In this document: positions 27,034-36,144 of the stretch, piece after piece | How the letters are laid out: each line of letters begins with the position of its first letter | How positions within the stretch are numbered: position 1 is the first letter of the stretch | Source of the DNA: Hallella seregens ATCC 51272 | GTDB lineage: Bacteria > Bacteroidota > Bacteroidia > Bacteroidales > Bacteroidaceae | Reading direction: 5' to 3' | Length of the DNA: 64,000 nucleotides | Assembly: GCF_000518545.1 (NCBI RefSeq) | Contig: NZ_JADU01000018.1 | Coordinates: 1 to 64,000, forward strand | Program-made: the position numbers and the translations under genes | Notes under the pieces: model-generated | What the model was told of the DNA's origin: nothing | Databases searched by the model: none | Seen by the model: only the letters and a program-made list of their open reading frames with translations

Positions 27034-30000
27034 CTATTTGACGGAGAATCGTTGAGCGGCTTCGCGGGCAGAATATTCAGGGCTGTAGGCGCACTGGGCC
27101 GTGCAGATGCCGCTGGTGAAGTCGCCCTCGCGGTCTATGTAATATTCGGTTTCGACAACATGCCGGCCCTTGGCCAGCCGGTCGAAATAGTAGTTGGTCA
27201 CATTGTCCTGCGGTGCGCAGTAGTAGCCTCCTCGGTAGCCACTAATCTGCCCCACGGGCTCCAAGCAGGCGGCTCGCTTGTCCTGCACCTGTACGAAGTC
27301 GTAGTCGCGGTCGGCCGTGATGGTGATGCGCACCCTTACTTTGTCGCCTACTTTGAACGAGTTGGCCTTGCTCTTGCCGTCGGCCTGTAGGATTTCCCGC
27401 TTGATGGCAAGCCCGGCCGACGCTTTCTGTACGTCGGTGGACTTCTGCCAGAACTGGGCGTACAAGGCTCCCCAAGAGGTTCCCTCTGTGGTCTTCTCGG
27501 CACTGAACGTGGTGGCTTTGACGGGCTGCACGGTCGTTTTGACATAGCCCAGGCCGGCCGTTGCCTTGGGTAACTGCATGGCCCTGCCGTCGAGCTTGAG
27601 GACGGCGGGCTCGCCGCCGGCCAGTTTGCCCAACTCCATCTTGCCGTCGTTGTCCGTGAGGAAGGCATATACGGCATCGGTGGCGTTCAGCGGCGTGTCC
27701 CAACTCGTGGTGCGCTTCTCCTGCAACAGCCAGCGTTGCATTTCCTCGATGGTCTTTCGGTCGGTGTTCAGTCGTTTCATGGCCTCGATGGCGGCCACCT
27801 GCGTGGGAATGCGATAGTCGCACCAGCTGTAGCGGGCTTTTCGCGTGTCGAAGTAGCGCCCCATCTCCTCCTTATAGACGGAGTATTCGTTGATGCTCTG
27901 CAAAGCCTCACGGGCTTTCTGCATTCGTCCGTATTGAGCAAGGATGACGGCGGTGCCGGCCTTGCCGTAAATGGTCAGGTCGGCGGGCATCTTTTCCAAC
28001 AATCCAATCAGATAGGCGTCGTCGTGAGTCTCCTTGCGTCCCGTCAGTGCTTTGGCATACAGATAGTTGCATGCCGTCTCGCTGGGAGCAAGATGCTTGG
28101 TGCCTTTCTTCTCCTGCTTTTTCAGGTCGGCCACTTCCTCGGCCATGCGCCGGTCGAGGAATCCGAAAGCCTTGTCCATCATGGCGTATGCGTCGCTCTG
28201 CAGGGCTGTCATGCTGTTCAGACGAGCCAGTATCTTGACTACGGCCATGGTCATGTAGGTGCTGCCGCGCATGCCCGGCCACCAGCTGAACGAGCCGTCA
28301 GGATTCTGCAGACTCTGGAGTTTGTTGGTGAAAGTGGACAGTCTGTAGCCGATGGCAGACTCGTCGAGATAGGTGGCAAGTTGCTGCTTTTGGTCGGTTT
28401 CCCGCTCGGCTTCACCCACCCAAGGCGTCTCGGAGAGGACGAGATTCTTCAGCTCTTCATTCTTTTGCAGGCTGCTCATCAGCGAGGTTTCGCCGCCCTT
28501 TTCCTGTTGCCACAGCCGGATGATATTGGTCATGCCGGGCATGTGGCTCATGATGTGGCGGGCAATGCTGTTGGCATAGATGGCCGAGGCCAGCGAGATG
28601 GCGTTGCGATCGTAGGGGCTGGCCACCGTGGGCAGGGCTTGAATGGCCAGCCATGCCGGGTTGTTGGTGTATTCCACGGTCAGCTTGCCATCCTTGTTTC
28701 CTGCGGGGAAGAGCCGGGCAAGGTCGATGTGCTTGGTGCCCGCCCCGTTCTGGGTGAAGGGCACCGTGGTGGTGACATACTCCTGATTGGGCAGCAGAGG
28801 CAGGTAGTGCTGCTCGCCATCGCCGAATCCCTTGCCGTCGGCCATGATGCGCACGATGAACAGGTTGCTGCCCTTGGACAAGGAGGAAAGCTGCGAAGCG
28901 TTGATGTCAAAGCCAATGCTGCCGGTCTTGTCTGCCTCCAGGGAGAAAGGCTTGCTCCATTCGCAGATGACGTTCTCGGTCTCGGGATTCAGGAATTGCA
29001 GCCGCACCGTTCCGCTTACACGCTTGTCCGATGTGTTGGAAAGCTGGGTACAGAGCTGTGTCTTGTCGCCCATGCGGATGAATCGAGGCAGGTTAGGCTG
29101 TACCATCACCGTCTTCTGGGCTACGGCTTCGGCTTCTATCTGGCCATAGTGAATGGTGCGGTCGTGGGCCAATCCCATGAAACGCCAGGTGGTGACACTC
29201 TCGGGCAGGGTGAACCTGATGGCCACCTGGCCTTGCCCGTCGGTCGTCAGTGCAGGGTAGAAGAATGCCGTCTCGTTGAGGTTCTCCCGCAGTTGCGCGT
29301 CGCCCTTGTCCCTCGTGGGTCGCGCGTCACGTGCCATGGCGGCAGGCAACTGTTCCACACTGTCAAACACCTTGTTCTCCACCTTTCGACTTCTTGCGGA
29401 ACCTTTCGCGTCGAGCGCTCCGACAGCCATATTGACCTTGCTTTCACTCAAGGCTCGTGTACCGCGAATCCTCAAGTTCGAGCTCTCCTCCATCATTGGC
29501 ACTGCCCCTAGATAACTGATGGCGGCGGGGTGGACGAAGTAGAACATCTCGTCGTCAAAGTGGCTAAGTTCCAGTTCACGCTCGGCCAGCGACTTGTGGT
29601 CTTGGAACCCATACAGGCCGATAGCCGAGTTGCTGCCCCCCCGCCAAGGCGACGATACGTTGGCAAGCGCATAGTCCAGACTGAAATTCCAGCCATGCTT
29701 GCTGATGGCATCCAGACTCTTGTCGTAGAGTGTGGCCATCAGTTGTGCCTGGGCGGGCTTGTCGTCGGGCGTGAGAATCTGCAGCGTCCACTCCTCTTTC
29801 TGGCCGGGGGTGAGCTTGTTGCGGAAAGTCTTCCATGCCAGTTTCAGCTTTTGGTCGGGCAGGGGACGGCTGATGGTGGTCTGGTGGTGGTAGAGCTTGC
29901 CGCACCTTACCCAGGCCATGCTCACGGTGAGCCCGTCGCCGTATTCGGGCTTGTAGGTCAGCTTCTGGGTGTGAATCTCGTTGCTGAGCACCTTGGAACC

Positions 30001-32583
30001 CTTGGCCAATATCTTTTTGCCGGCGAACACCGTATAATAAATATGTGTGTCTTCATCCGACGATCCCACCTGCAGATAGACGGGCTTGCCGTCATTGGGG
30101 AAGCGGTTGGCCGACACGTAGTACCAGTCGTGGGTCTGGACGACGGGCTTTTTGTCGGCCATGGAGAAGACAATGATGCTCTGGCTTACGGTGTCGCCCT
30201 CGCAGATGGCGGTGAGCAGATGGCGGCCGGAGGCCAGGGCCCCGTCCAGAGCTATGGGCTGATTGGCCGGCGCGGTCTTCCAATCCTCGTTGCCGAAATG
30301 GTAGCGCACGGTGCCGCTGATGGTTTCGCCGGCGATGTTCCGGCGTGTAAAGGTGAGCGTTTTCAGACTGTCGCGTATCGCCTTGCCGGGCAGGTCGCAG
30401 GCGAGCATGGTGGTGCGGTTGCTCAGCGGCAGCGAGAAGTCTGCCTCGTGGCTCTCGCCGGTGCGGTCGGTTACCTGGGCGCTGGCCGTCACCTGATAGT
30501 AGACGGGATGGCTTGTGTCGGCCTTGTCGGGGAACAGCATCGGCATCTTCACCATGAATGAGCCGTCGTCGGCTGTCATGGTGGAGTCGGTATATAACTG
30601 CGGCGTGTCATCGCCGCCGCCCCTCCACCACAGGAATCGGCTGCGGCGGGCCACCGTGTAGCGCACCTTGCCCTGCTGCACGGGCACACCGGCATAGGTC
30701 TTGGCCACGCCACGCACGCGTACGGTGTCGCCCGGCTGGTAGGTTTGCTGGTACTTGTCGAACTCCACTTGGAACGTGGGACGCTTGTACTGCTCCACCT
30801 GGAACCCGGTATTCCAGCTCCTGACGTTTTCTGTCTCGGCGCGGACAGAGAAGCGTCCGGTCAGCCCGGACTGGGGCAGGGAGAAGTCGGTCGATGCCGT
30901 GCCGTAGGCATCAGTCCGGACAGTTTTGGTAGCTACACTTTTGTGGTTGGCGTCGTAGAGGGTGAAGGTCAGCTGCTTGCCCTCCATGGCCTCTGCCTTC
31001 AGCAGTGTGTCGTCTTTCCGATAGACGATGGCTGCCGCGTGTACGCTCTGGCCGGGACGGTAGAGGGCACGGTCGGTATAGAGCCGAATGCTTAGTCCGC
31101 TGCTCTTGTAGTCCCAGTGGCGGTAATAGTTGTCCTGGCTGAACTCGCCGCAAGCCTTGTCGTTGTCGGTATAGGGATACACCAGGTCGGGACTGTTCTT
31201 GTCATAGGCATGGTCGGCCTCGCCGTTCTTGTCGGTCACGAGCGTGACGGTCTGCGCCTTCTCGTTGTCGTAGCGGCTCTCCGTGGTCAGTCGGATGTGA
31301 GCTCCCGGCACAGGCTTGCCCGTGGTGGCGTTCACCACCACATACCGCACGTGCTTTTCGGGCAGGGTTTCCTGCATCACGTATAGGTCGCTCACACGCA
31401 GCAGGGCCCGCTGGGGCTCAATGCTGCCGTTGTCGGTCGTGGCCTCCATGAGGTACACGCCCACGGGCAGTCCTTCCAGCACCAGCGAGTCGGTGTTCTC
31501 TTTCCATGCCGGCTGGCCGATGTAGCGTCGGGTAATGGTTTGCAGCACACCGGGGAAGAGCAGCTTCTGCAATTTGGCATAGTCTTCCTTGACCGACGGG
31601 TCAAGTTGTGTGTTGCCGTGTACGTTCAGCCTGAAAATGTTGACGTTGAGTTCGTTGATGTTGCGGATGGAATTAACGAGCACTTTCCGTTCCACGTTGG
31701 GCAACATCATGTAGTCGCCGATGTTGATGTTGAACATCGGCTGTTGCAGGTCGCTCAGTGCGTTGCGCAAAATGTTGGTCCGCGGCCATGCTCCCCATCG
31801 GCTCAAGGCGTAGTTGATGTAGTTCACGCGGTCCTCTGCGGTGGCGTCGGTGGCTTGAGAGATAATGTTGTAGTGCTCGATGGCCAGTTCGCCGGCCTCG
31901 CGCAAGTCGGCATACTCGCCGATGAGCGAGTCCACGCGCTGCAGGTATTTCGACTTGCGGGCCAGCTGGGTATCCTGCTCGCGCTCCTGCTCCAGCTGGT
32001 AGTAGGCGCAGATGCAGGCTGCCGCCCGGTTGCCCACGCTCCGATAGTAGTCGTGCAGCGTCCCATACGCCTCGGCCTCAAAGCCGATGACGTGGAGCAG
32101 GTCGTCGTAGAACATCTTACTGTCCATTCCCTGGATGAGGGCCGGTTCGTATTCCGCGCTTTTGTGTTGCGCCAGCAGTTGGGGCGAGGCCATGGAGCGG
32201 GCATACCATGCCTTGCTCTTGGCTGTGTCCCCAGCGCCGTCCTTTTGCCGGTACAGGCTGCCCAGCGCCGAAGCATAGATGGCCTGGGCCACAGGGTCTT
32301 TCACCTGCTGCTGTTTCCGCTCCAGCCGGGCAATCGCGGGCTCGATCGAGTCGGGCGAAATCTGTGTCTGCGCGGCGGCCAGCATGAATTGTGCTTTCAG
32401 CAGCTGGCCGTAGGCCTGTTCCCGTTCGGCCTTGTCAATGATTTTGGCAAGCCATTGCATTTCGGTCTTGGGCAAATCCCGCTGCCGGGCATCTGCCACT
32501 TTTTTCCAAAACGAGGTAAAACTGTCTGCATTGATGGCTGCCGAAACCAGCAACAAGGCAAGGAGGAACACGGTTTTCTTCAT
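27034..32583 (-). CDS. Alpha-2-macroglobulin family protein, very large
   Basis: A 1849-residue exported protein with a signal peptide (about 1-19), an N-terminal helical region (20-330), repeated macroglobulin beta domains (about 340-1150) including MG2-type motifs (YRPGQSVHAAAIVY, YQPGDTVRVRG), the bait and A2M region (PALTTDGQGQVAIRFTLPESVTTWRFMGLA), and a helical TED-like domain (about 1330-1650). I see no CxEQ thioester, so it cannot trap proteases covalently in the classical way. Bacterial A2Ms are thought to protect the envelope from proteases or take part in peptide handling. It is coupled to DUF1573 downstream. Confidence 0.92.
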   Translation of the reverse strand: MKKTVFLLALLLVSAAINADSFTSFWKKVADARQRDLPKTEMQWLAKIIDKAEREQAYGQLLKAQFMLAAAQTQISPDSIEPAIARLERKQQQVKDPVAQAIYASALGSLYRQKDGAGDTAKSKAWYARSMASPQLLAQHKSAEYEPALIQGMDSKMFYDDLLHVIGFEAEAYGTLHDYYRSVGNRAAACICAYYQLEQEREQDTQLARKSKYLQRVDSLIGEYADLREAGELAIEHYNIISQATDATAEDRVNYINYALSRWGAWPRTNILRNALSDLQQPMFNINIGDYMMLPNVERKVLVNSIRNINELNVNIFRLNVHGNTQLDPSVKEDYAKLQKLLFPGVLQTITRRYIGQPAWKENTDSLVLEGLPVGVYLMEATTDNGSIEPQRALLRVSDLYVMQETLPEKHVRYVVVNATTGKPVPGAHIRLTTESRYDNEKAQTVTLVTDKNGEADHAYDKNSPDLVYPYTDNDKACGEFSQDNYYRHWDYKSSGLSIRLYTDRALYRPGQSVHAAAIVYRKDDTLLKAEAMEGKQLTFTLYDANHKSVATKTVRTDAYGTASTDFSLPQSGLTGRFSVRAETENVRSWNTGFQVEQYKRPTFQVEFDKYQQTYQPGDTVRVRGVAKTYAGVPVQQGKVRYTVARRSRFLWWRGGGDDTPQLYTDSTMTADDGSFMVKMPMLFPDKADTSHPVYYQVTASAQVTDRTGESHEADFSLPLSNRTTMLACDLPGKAIRDSLKTLTFTRRNIAGETISGTVRYHFGNEDWKTAPANQPIALDGALASGRHLLTAICEGDTVSQSIIVFSMADKKPVVQTHDWYYVSANRFPNDGKPVYLQVGSSDEDTHIYYTVFAGKKILAKGSKVLSNEIHTQKLTYKPEYGDGLTVSMAWVRCGKLYHHQTTISRPLPDQKLKLAWKTFRNKLTPGQKEEWTLQILTPDDKPAQAQLMATLYDKSLDAISKHGWNFSLDYALANVSSPWRGGSNSAIGLYGFQDHKSLAERELELSHFDDEMFYFVHPAAISYLGAVPMMEESSNLRIRGTRALSESKVNMAVGALDAKGSARSRKVENKVFDSVEQLPAAMARDARPTRDKGDAQLRENLNETAFFYPALTTDGQGQVAIRFTLPESVTTWRFMGLAHDRTIHYGQIEAEAVAQKTVMVQPNLPRFIRMGDKTQLCTQLSNTSDKRVSGTVRLQFLNPETENVICEWSKPFSLEADKTGSIGFDINASQLSSLSKGSNLFIVRIMADGKGFGDGEQHYLPLLPNQEYVTTTVPFTQNGAGTKHIDLARLFPAGNKDGKLTVEYTNNPAWLAIQALPTVASPYDRNAISLASAIYANSIARHIMSHMPGMTNIIRLWQQEKGGETSLMSSLQKNEELKNLVLSETPWVGEAERETDQKQQLATYLDESAIGYRLSTFTNKLQSLQNPDGSFSWWPGMRGSTYMTMAVVKILARLNSMTALQSDAYAMMDKAFGFLDRRMAEEVADLKKQEKKGTKHLAPSETACNYLYAKALTGRKETHDDAYLIGLLEKMPADLTIYGKAGTAVILAQYGRMQKAREALQSINEYSVYKEEMGRYFDTRKARYSWCDYRIPTQVAAIEAMKRLNTDRKTIEEMQRWLLQEKRTTSWDTPLNATDAVYAFLTDNDGKMELGKLAGGEPAVLKLDGRAMQLPKATAGLGYVKTTVQPVKATTFSAEKTTEGTSWGALYAQFWQKSTDVQKASAGLAIKREILQADGKSKANSFKVGDKVRVRITITADRDYDFVQVQDKRAACLEPVGQISGYRGGYYCAPQDNVTNYYFDRLAKGRHVVETEYYIDREGDFTSGICTAQCAYSPEYSAREAAQRFSVK

Positions 32584-32605
32584 ACGTCTCTTTCGTTTAA
32601 TGTCA

Positions 32606-32613
32606 CAAAGATA
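32606..32613 (-). promoter_or_regulatory. Promoter -7 element for the A2M-DUF1573 operon
   Basis: Minus-strand TATCTTTG, 22 bases before the A2M start codon. No convincing -33 TTTG is seen. Confidence 0.6.
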
Positions 32614-32665
32614 AGCAATAATATCGAAAACGTTCCGCTCCGATGCCTTTTTTTAAAAGACGCTA

Positions 32666-32712
32666 ACACAAAGCCGCCGGCATGCTGGGTGGGCGTGCCG
32701 GCGGCTTTGTGT
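32666..32712 (-). terminator. Strong terminator after glutamine synthetase
   Basis: Perfect 17-base arms (ACACAAAGCCGCCGGCA and complement, 32666-32682 and 32696-32712) with a 13-base loop. A T-rich stretch follows on the minus strand. It lies between the glnA stop and the A2M promoter. Confidence 0.85.
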
Positions 32713-32734
32713 CGAATGTAGGGGCGGTGTCGGT

Positions 32735-34246
32735 TCACCCGCAGTTGTAATAGCATTTTACGAGTTGGGCCACTTTGAGCACGTCGCCCTCGATGTCGCG
32801 CCGCAGCGTGCGGTCGTTGTAGCTGCGCAGCTGGGCAATGATGCCGTCGATCATGCCGCAATCGAAGATGTTTTCCGCCTCAAAGACGCTGCGTTGACGG
32901 GCTAAACAGTCGGCCGATTCGGCGCAACTGTCGGGCAATTGCGCCATATTGGTGGCGTGTTCGGCACGGCTGCTGTCGTGGATGTCGCCGTCGGCAAAGG
33001 TTCGCTCGGCCACCTCGAGGGCGTTGTCCATCTCGAATCCGTGGCGGCAGGCCGTGCAGAGTGCAGCCAGATACTGGTACACGTCGGCCGACCCGTCGCC
33101 TGATCGAATCTCAAAGGTCTGTTTCTCGCTGCCCCTTTGTTCCATCGGCACCTCCTGCTCCATCGGGTTGGCCGCCCGGCTCATGTCGTGGCCCGAGGTC
33201 CAGCCCAGCGGAATGCGCACGAGCACGCTGCGGTTGCTCATGCCCCAGCAGACGTTGGTGGGCGCTTCCTGATGCGGCACCAGCCTGAAGTAGGAGGTGG
33301 GAATCTTGTTGCCAAAGGCTGTGAGGCTGGGGGCCAGCTCCATGAGTCCGGCAATGGCCTTGCGTGTGGTGTCGGTGAGCTGCCCGTTGTTCACGAGCAT
33401 GTTCCGGCCGTCTTTCATCAGTCGCATGTGGATGTGCAGCCCCGACCCGGCCTTGCCCGTGGTGATTTTCGGGGCGAAAGTTACGTTGAGCCCCTCCTGC
33501 CATGCCAGGTTGCGTATCACCCACTTGGCAATCACCAGCTCGTCGGCGGCGTGTATGGCCGGTACGGGCAGGAATTCTATCTCGTTTTGCTCATAGAGCA
33601 TGCCGTCCTGCTCGAAGCATCCCACCTCCGTGTGGCCGTATTTGATGTGTCCTCCGGCTTGGGCGATGTACTGCATGCACCGCTGGCGGAAAGCACCCAT
33701 CTTGGCATACGGGGCGCTTTCGTGGTAGCCGTGCTGGTCTTGTCCGGGAAACAGACTCTCGGCCGGCTTGATGACGTAGTATTCCAGCTCGCCCATGGCC
33801 TCGAAGTCCATGCCGGTCTTGGCTTTGAACCGGTCCAAGGCCTTGCGCAGCGTGTGTTCCGGTGCCGAGCCCAAAGGGTTCCCGTCCTTGTCGAAGAAGG
33901 AGCAAAGCATGCACAGTGTGGGCGTCTCGCTGAAAGGATCGAGAAAGGCGGTGGCGAAGCGGGGCAGCACATAGAGGTCGGAACTGGCGGCCTGGATGAA
34001 GCTGAACAGGCTCGACCCGTCCACGCGCTCGCCGCAGGTAAGGATGGTGCGCAGGTAGGCCAGGTCGGAAACGATGAAGTTGAGCGTCTTGAGCCGCCCG
34101 TCTCCGCCCGGATACATGAAATTGACGAGGCGGATATTGTTTTTCGTCACATAGTCGATGATGTCTTCGCGGGTGAATTCCGAGGGGGCCTTGCCCAGAG
34201 CGGCCACGATGGGGTTGGCATTCATCATGAGTTGTTCGTTGTTCAT
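32735..34246 (-). CDS. glnA: Glutamine synthetase
   Basis: A 503-residue glutamine synthetase (ATP-dependent amidation of glutamate). Motifs: beta-grasp segment with VNFMYPGGDGRLKTLNF, metal-binding ELEYY, the ATP-site run TFAPKITTGKAGSGLHIHM, NRSVLVRIPLG and FEIRSGDGSADVY. It resembles GS type I more than the 700-residue GSIII also found in Bacteroidales. No adenylylation-site Tyr motif was recognised. The start at 34246 (MNNEQLMMNANPIVAALG) lies downstream of a complete promoter at 34290-34321; the longer frame would run through that promoter. Confidence 0.93.
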   Translation of the reverse strand: MNNEQLMMNANPIVAALGKAPSEFTREDIIDYVTKNNIRLVNFMYPGGDGRLKTLNFIVSDLAYLRTILTCGERVDGSSLFSFIQAASSDLYVLPRFATAFLDPFSETPTLCMLCSFFDKDGNPLGSAPEHTLRKALDRFKAKTGMDFEAMGELEYYVIKPAESLFPGQDQHGYHESAPYAKMGAFRQRCMQYIAQAGGHIKYGHTEVGCFEQDGMLYEQNEIEFLPVPAIHAADELVIAKWVIRNLAWQEGLNVTFAPKITTGKAGSGLHIHMRLMKDGRNMLVNNGQLTDTTRKAIAGLMELAPSLTAFGNKIPTSYFRLVPHQEAPTNVCWGMSNRSVLVRIPLGWTSGHDMSRAANPMEQEVPMEQRGSEKQTFEIRSGDGSADVYQYLAALCTACRHGFEMDNALEVAERTFADGDIHDSSRAEHATNMAQLPDSCAESADCLARQRSVFEAENIFDCGMIDGIIAQLRSYNDRTLRRDIEGDVLKVAQLVKCYYNCG

Positions 34247-34289
34247 AAGGTCTTTTTTTAATAGGGTCTGTTGTTTCGGTTTACGGCGA

Positions 34290-34321
34290 CAAATATAATA
34301 TAAAAAGGAGAAAGCCCCAAA
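34290..34321 (-). promoter_or_regulatory. Complete promoter for glnA
   Basis: Minus-strand -7 TATATTTG (34290-34297) and -33 TTTG (34318-34321) with a 20-base spacer. The leader before the ATG is about 40 bases. Confidence 0.8.
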
Positions 34322-34338
34322 CAATACCCTATAAAACA

Positions 34339-34471
34339 TAAAAAAGGAGCCTACCCATCCCGGGCGTGCTCCTCGAAAAACAGTAATTAACTCAAAATTT
34401 ATAATCTATTGGTTTGCTTGTTTTTGTCTTGTTGTCTTGGTTGTACGGTCTTGTCGTCTCGGTTGTATTGT
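34339..34471 (-). ncRNA. Candidate small RNA upstream of glnA, about 130 nt
   Basis: A minus-strand -7 element (TATATTTG, 34478-34485) precedes a CA-rich, G-poor stretch with no usable open frame. It ends in a hairpin, AGGAGC against GCTCCT (34345-34350 and 34368-34373), followed on the minus strand by a run of T. The unit stops about 18 bases before the glnA -33 box. It may be a free-standing small RNA or an attenuated leader; no family was recognised. Confidence 0.45.
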
Positions 34472-34477
34472 TCGTTG

Positions 34478-34485
34478 CAAATATA
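34478..34485 (-). promoter_or_regulatory. Promoter -7 element for the candidate small RNA
   Basis: Minus-strand TATATTTG followed by CAAC, within an AT-rich region. A TTGA lies about 22 bases upstream as a weak -33 box. Confidence 0.55.
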
Positions 34486-34630
34486 GTGTTTTTCTTTAAA
34501 ATACGAATCAACATATTGAAAAAACTGCTGTTTTCGCAGCAAAAAAATCGGTTTCCGCGACAAATTATAAGTTCTCTCCAGCTTTTCGGTCACCTTGGAC
34601 GGCTTGCATGGGTGCAGTCTTGCGCGGCTT

Positions 34631-34930
34631 TTTTAGACAGAACAACATATTTGAACATATAGCTGCGCGGTGGAAAGGGGGCACGCTGATTCCATGCGTG
34701 GTATTTTCTCACAGATTCCACAGATTTCACAGATGCTGCGCGGAGGGTGTGACATTGGGTTTGGGCGTAAAGGCCGGCCCGTATGCCAATATCATACACT
34801 AAACCCCTGTGCACATTCACCGCGCAGCATCTGTGAAATCTGTGGAATCTGTGAGAAAATACCACGCGTGGAATCGGTGTGTCTTTTTTCATTGCGCAGC
34901 TACATGTCCATTCTGTTGTTCTGTCTAAAA
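34631..34930. mobile_element. 300-bp inverted-repeat (MITE-like) element
   Basis: The element starts TTTTAGACAG and ends CTGTCTAAAA. Its arms of about 111-113 bases (34631-34743 and 34820-34930) are closely matched inverted copies. The inner 40 bases of each arm are near perfect and contain the direct repeats CAGATTCCACAGATTTCACAG. The central 76 bases are unique and carry no gene. No transposase is encoded and no clear target-site duplication is visible, so it would be a non-autonomous element if mobile. Confidence 0.7.
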
Positions 34931-34931
34931 G

Positions 34932-34964
34932 CATCGCGGGCCGTGTCTCACGACACAGCCCGCG
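34932..34964 (+). terminator. Hairpin beside the MITE-like element
   Basis: GCGGGC-CGTGTC and GACACAG-CCCGC pair around a 4-base loop, followed by AAAAAG. It reads as a terminator better on the minus strand (T run after the stem). It lies directly outside the right end of the inverted-repeat element. Confidence 0.45.
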
Positions 34965-35081
34965 CAAAAAGAGATATTATAAAAACACGATATTGAGAGT
35001 ATTGTAGTTACCTTGTCTGCATAAAGGGATGGCCGGCACCCCGCGCGTGGCCGTTCATACAACCGTTATTGGTGGGTTGGC

Positions 35082-35158
35082 AAAGACAACTGGGAACAAC
35101 AGATAACAACAACATGACCGTGGCGCAGCGTTGTTTATGGTTGTTGGTCGTTGTCTTT
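35082..35158. repeat. 77-bp hairpin repeat, copy 1
   Basis: The element begins AAAGACAAC and ends GTTGTCTTT. ACAAC occurs at 35086, 35096 and 35106 and GTTGT at 35130, 35140 and 35150, so both arms repeat their word every 10 bases. Flanking sequence including CCGTTCAT is shared with copy 2, showing that a segment of about 133 bases was duplicated. Confidence 0.8.
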
Positions 35159-35214
35159 TGAACGCGATGCGGTGTGCAATGTTCTTGCCCCCGTGCGTGT
35201 CCGTTCATGTTGGC

Positions 35215-35291
35215 AAAGACAACTGGGAACAACAGATAACAACATTTATAAAAGCCCGCAGCGTTCAGGATGGTTGTTGGTCGTTGTCTTT
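35215..35291. repeat. 77-bp hairpin repeat, copy 2
   Basis: Same length, ends and 10-base ACAAC/GTTGT phasing as copy 1 (35082-35158). The left arms of the two copies are identical for more than 25 bases; the loops differ. The DUF6261 stop codon lies about 70 bases beyond. Confidence 0.8.
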
Positions 35292-35361
35292 TGAATCCTC
35301 ATGCACCGTGGTTTGGACGGTCGGCCACACAGGGCGTGTGGCCCTGCGAATGCAGCGCGGT

Positions 35362-36144
35362 TCATGCCTCCACTTTCTCGTACACAAATAGGGAGCCGTT
35401 CTTGTTCTGCCCCACCCAGATGGTCTTGGGCTGGCCGTCGGCACCCGTCTGGCCCGCCACGACGAGCTCGTAGTGCCGCTTCGCACCCGTCCCCTCCGTC
35501 TTGCCCGTGAACGACAGGCTGCCGGCCGCAAGCCCCAGCTGCTGCTCCAGCGCGGCGAAACCCGGCCGCAGATGCGCCTCGTACTCGGCACGGCGGCGGT
35601 CGCGTGCCGTCTGCGACGTGCCCGCGCGGTGGGCCAAGAGCGTGCGGCGGTTGTCCACTAAGTTGTTGTACTGCGTGATGAGCGAGGCGATGGGTGCCGA
35701 GGGCTCCAGCTCGTCCAGCGCCTCGACGCGGCGCAGCACGGCCGACAGCGCACGGTCCTTCCGGCAAAGGTTGCGGATGAGCCCCGTCTCCTTGTCGTAG
35801 TTCGATGCCGTGACGTTGGGGTAGGCCTCCATCACGCGATTCACGGCCTCCGCGGCAGCCAGCACGGCCGCGTCCGTGCTGTGCAGGTGCAGGGCCACAG
35901 CCAGCCGCAGTGCCTGATACGACCTGTCGCGCCGCTCGTCGGCCTCGCGCATCTTCTGCGTGTTGGGCTCCGTTCGGGGCTGGTTCAGGGCCTTGTCCTC
36001 CTCGGCCACGGCGGCCTCGAGGGGCCCGAGCACGGCGGTGAGTTTCTCCGTCTTCGCCTCCTTGCAGAGCGTGAGCACGCGGTCGGCAAACTGGTAGTGC
36101 TCCATGTTGTGGAGGCGATCTTTTCGGATGGTTTCGAGTTCCAT
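35362..36144 (-). CDS. DUF6261 family protein
   Basis: A 260-residue soluble protein that I place in the Bacteroidetes DUF6261 family from its opening (MELETIRKDRLHNMEHYQFADRVL style, with the conserved N-x-EH-x-F pattern), its all-helical, charge-rich body and its length. No signal peptide or membrane segment is present. The C-terminal 50 residues (SFTGKTEGTGAKRHYELVVAGQ onward) look like a small beta unit. Members often occur as multiple paralogs near repeats; function is unknown. It sits between the palindrome array and the hairpin pair in the accessory region. Confidence 0.65.
   Translation of the reverse strand: MELETIRKDRLHNMEHYQFADRVLTLCKEAKTEKLTAVLGPLEAAVAEEDKALNQPRTEPNTQKMREADERRDRSYQALRLAVALHLHSTDAAVLAAAEAVNRVMEAYPNVTASNYDKETGLIRNLCRKDRALSAVLRRVEALDELEPSAPIASLITQYNNLVDNRRTLLAHRAGTSQTARDRRRAEYEAHLRPGFAALEQQLGLAAGSLSFTGKTEGTGAKRHYELVVAGQTGADGQPKTIWVGQNKNGSLFVYEKVEA

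Noticed and set aside
34399..34593. 64-codon minus-strand frame
   Set aside because: It crosses the promoter element at 34478-34485 and resembles nothing; a small RNA explains the region better.
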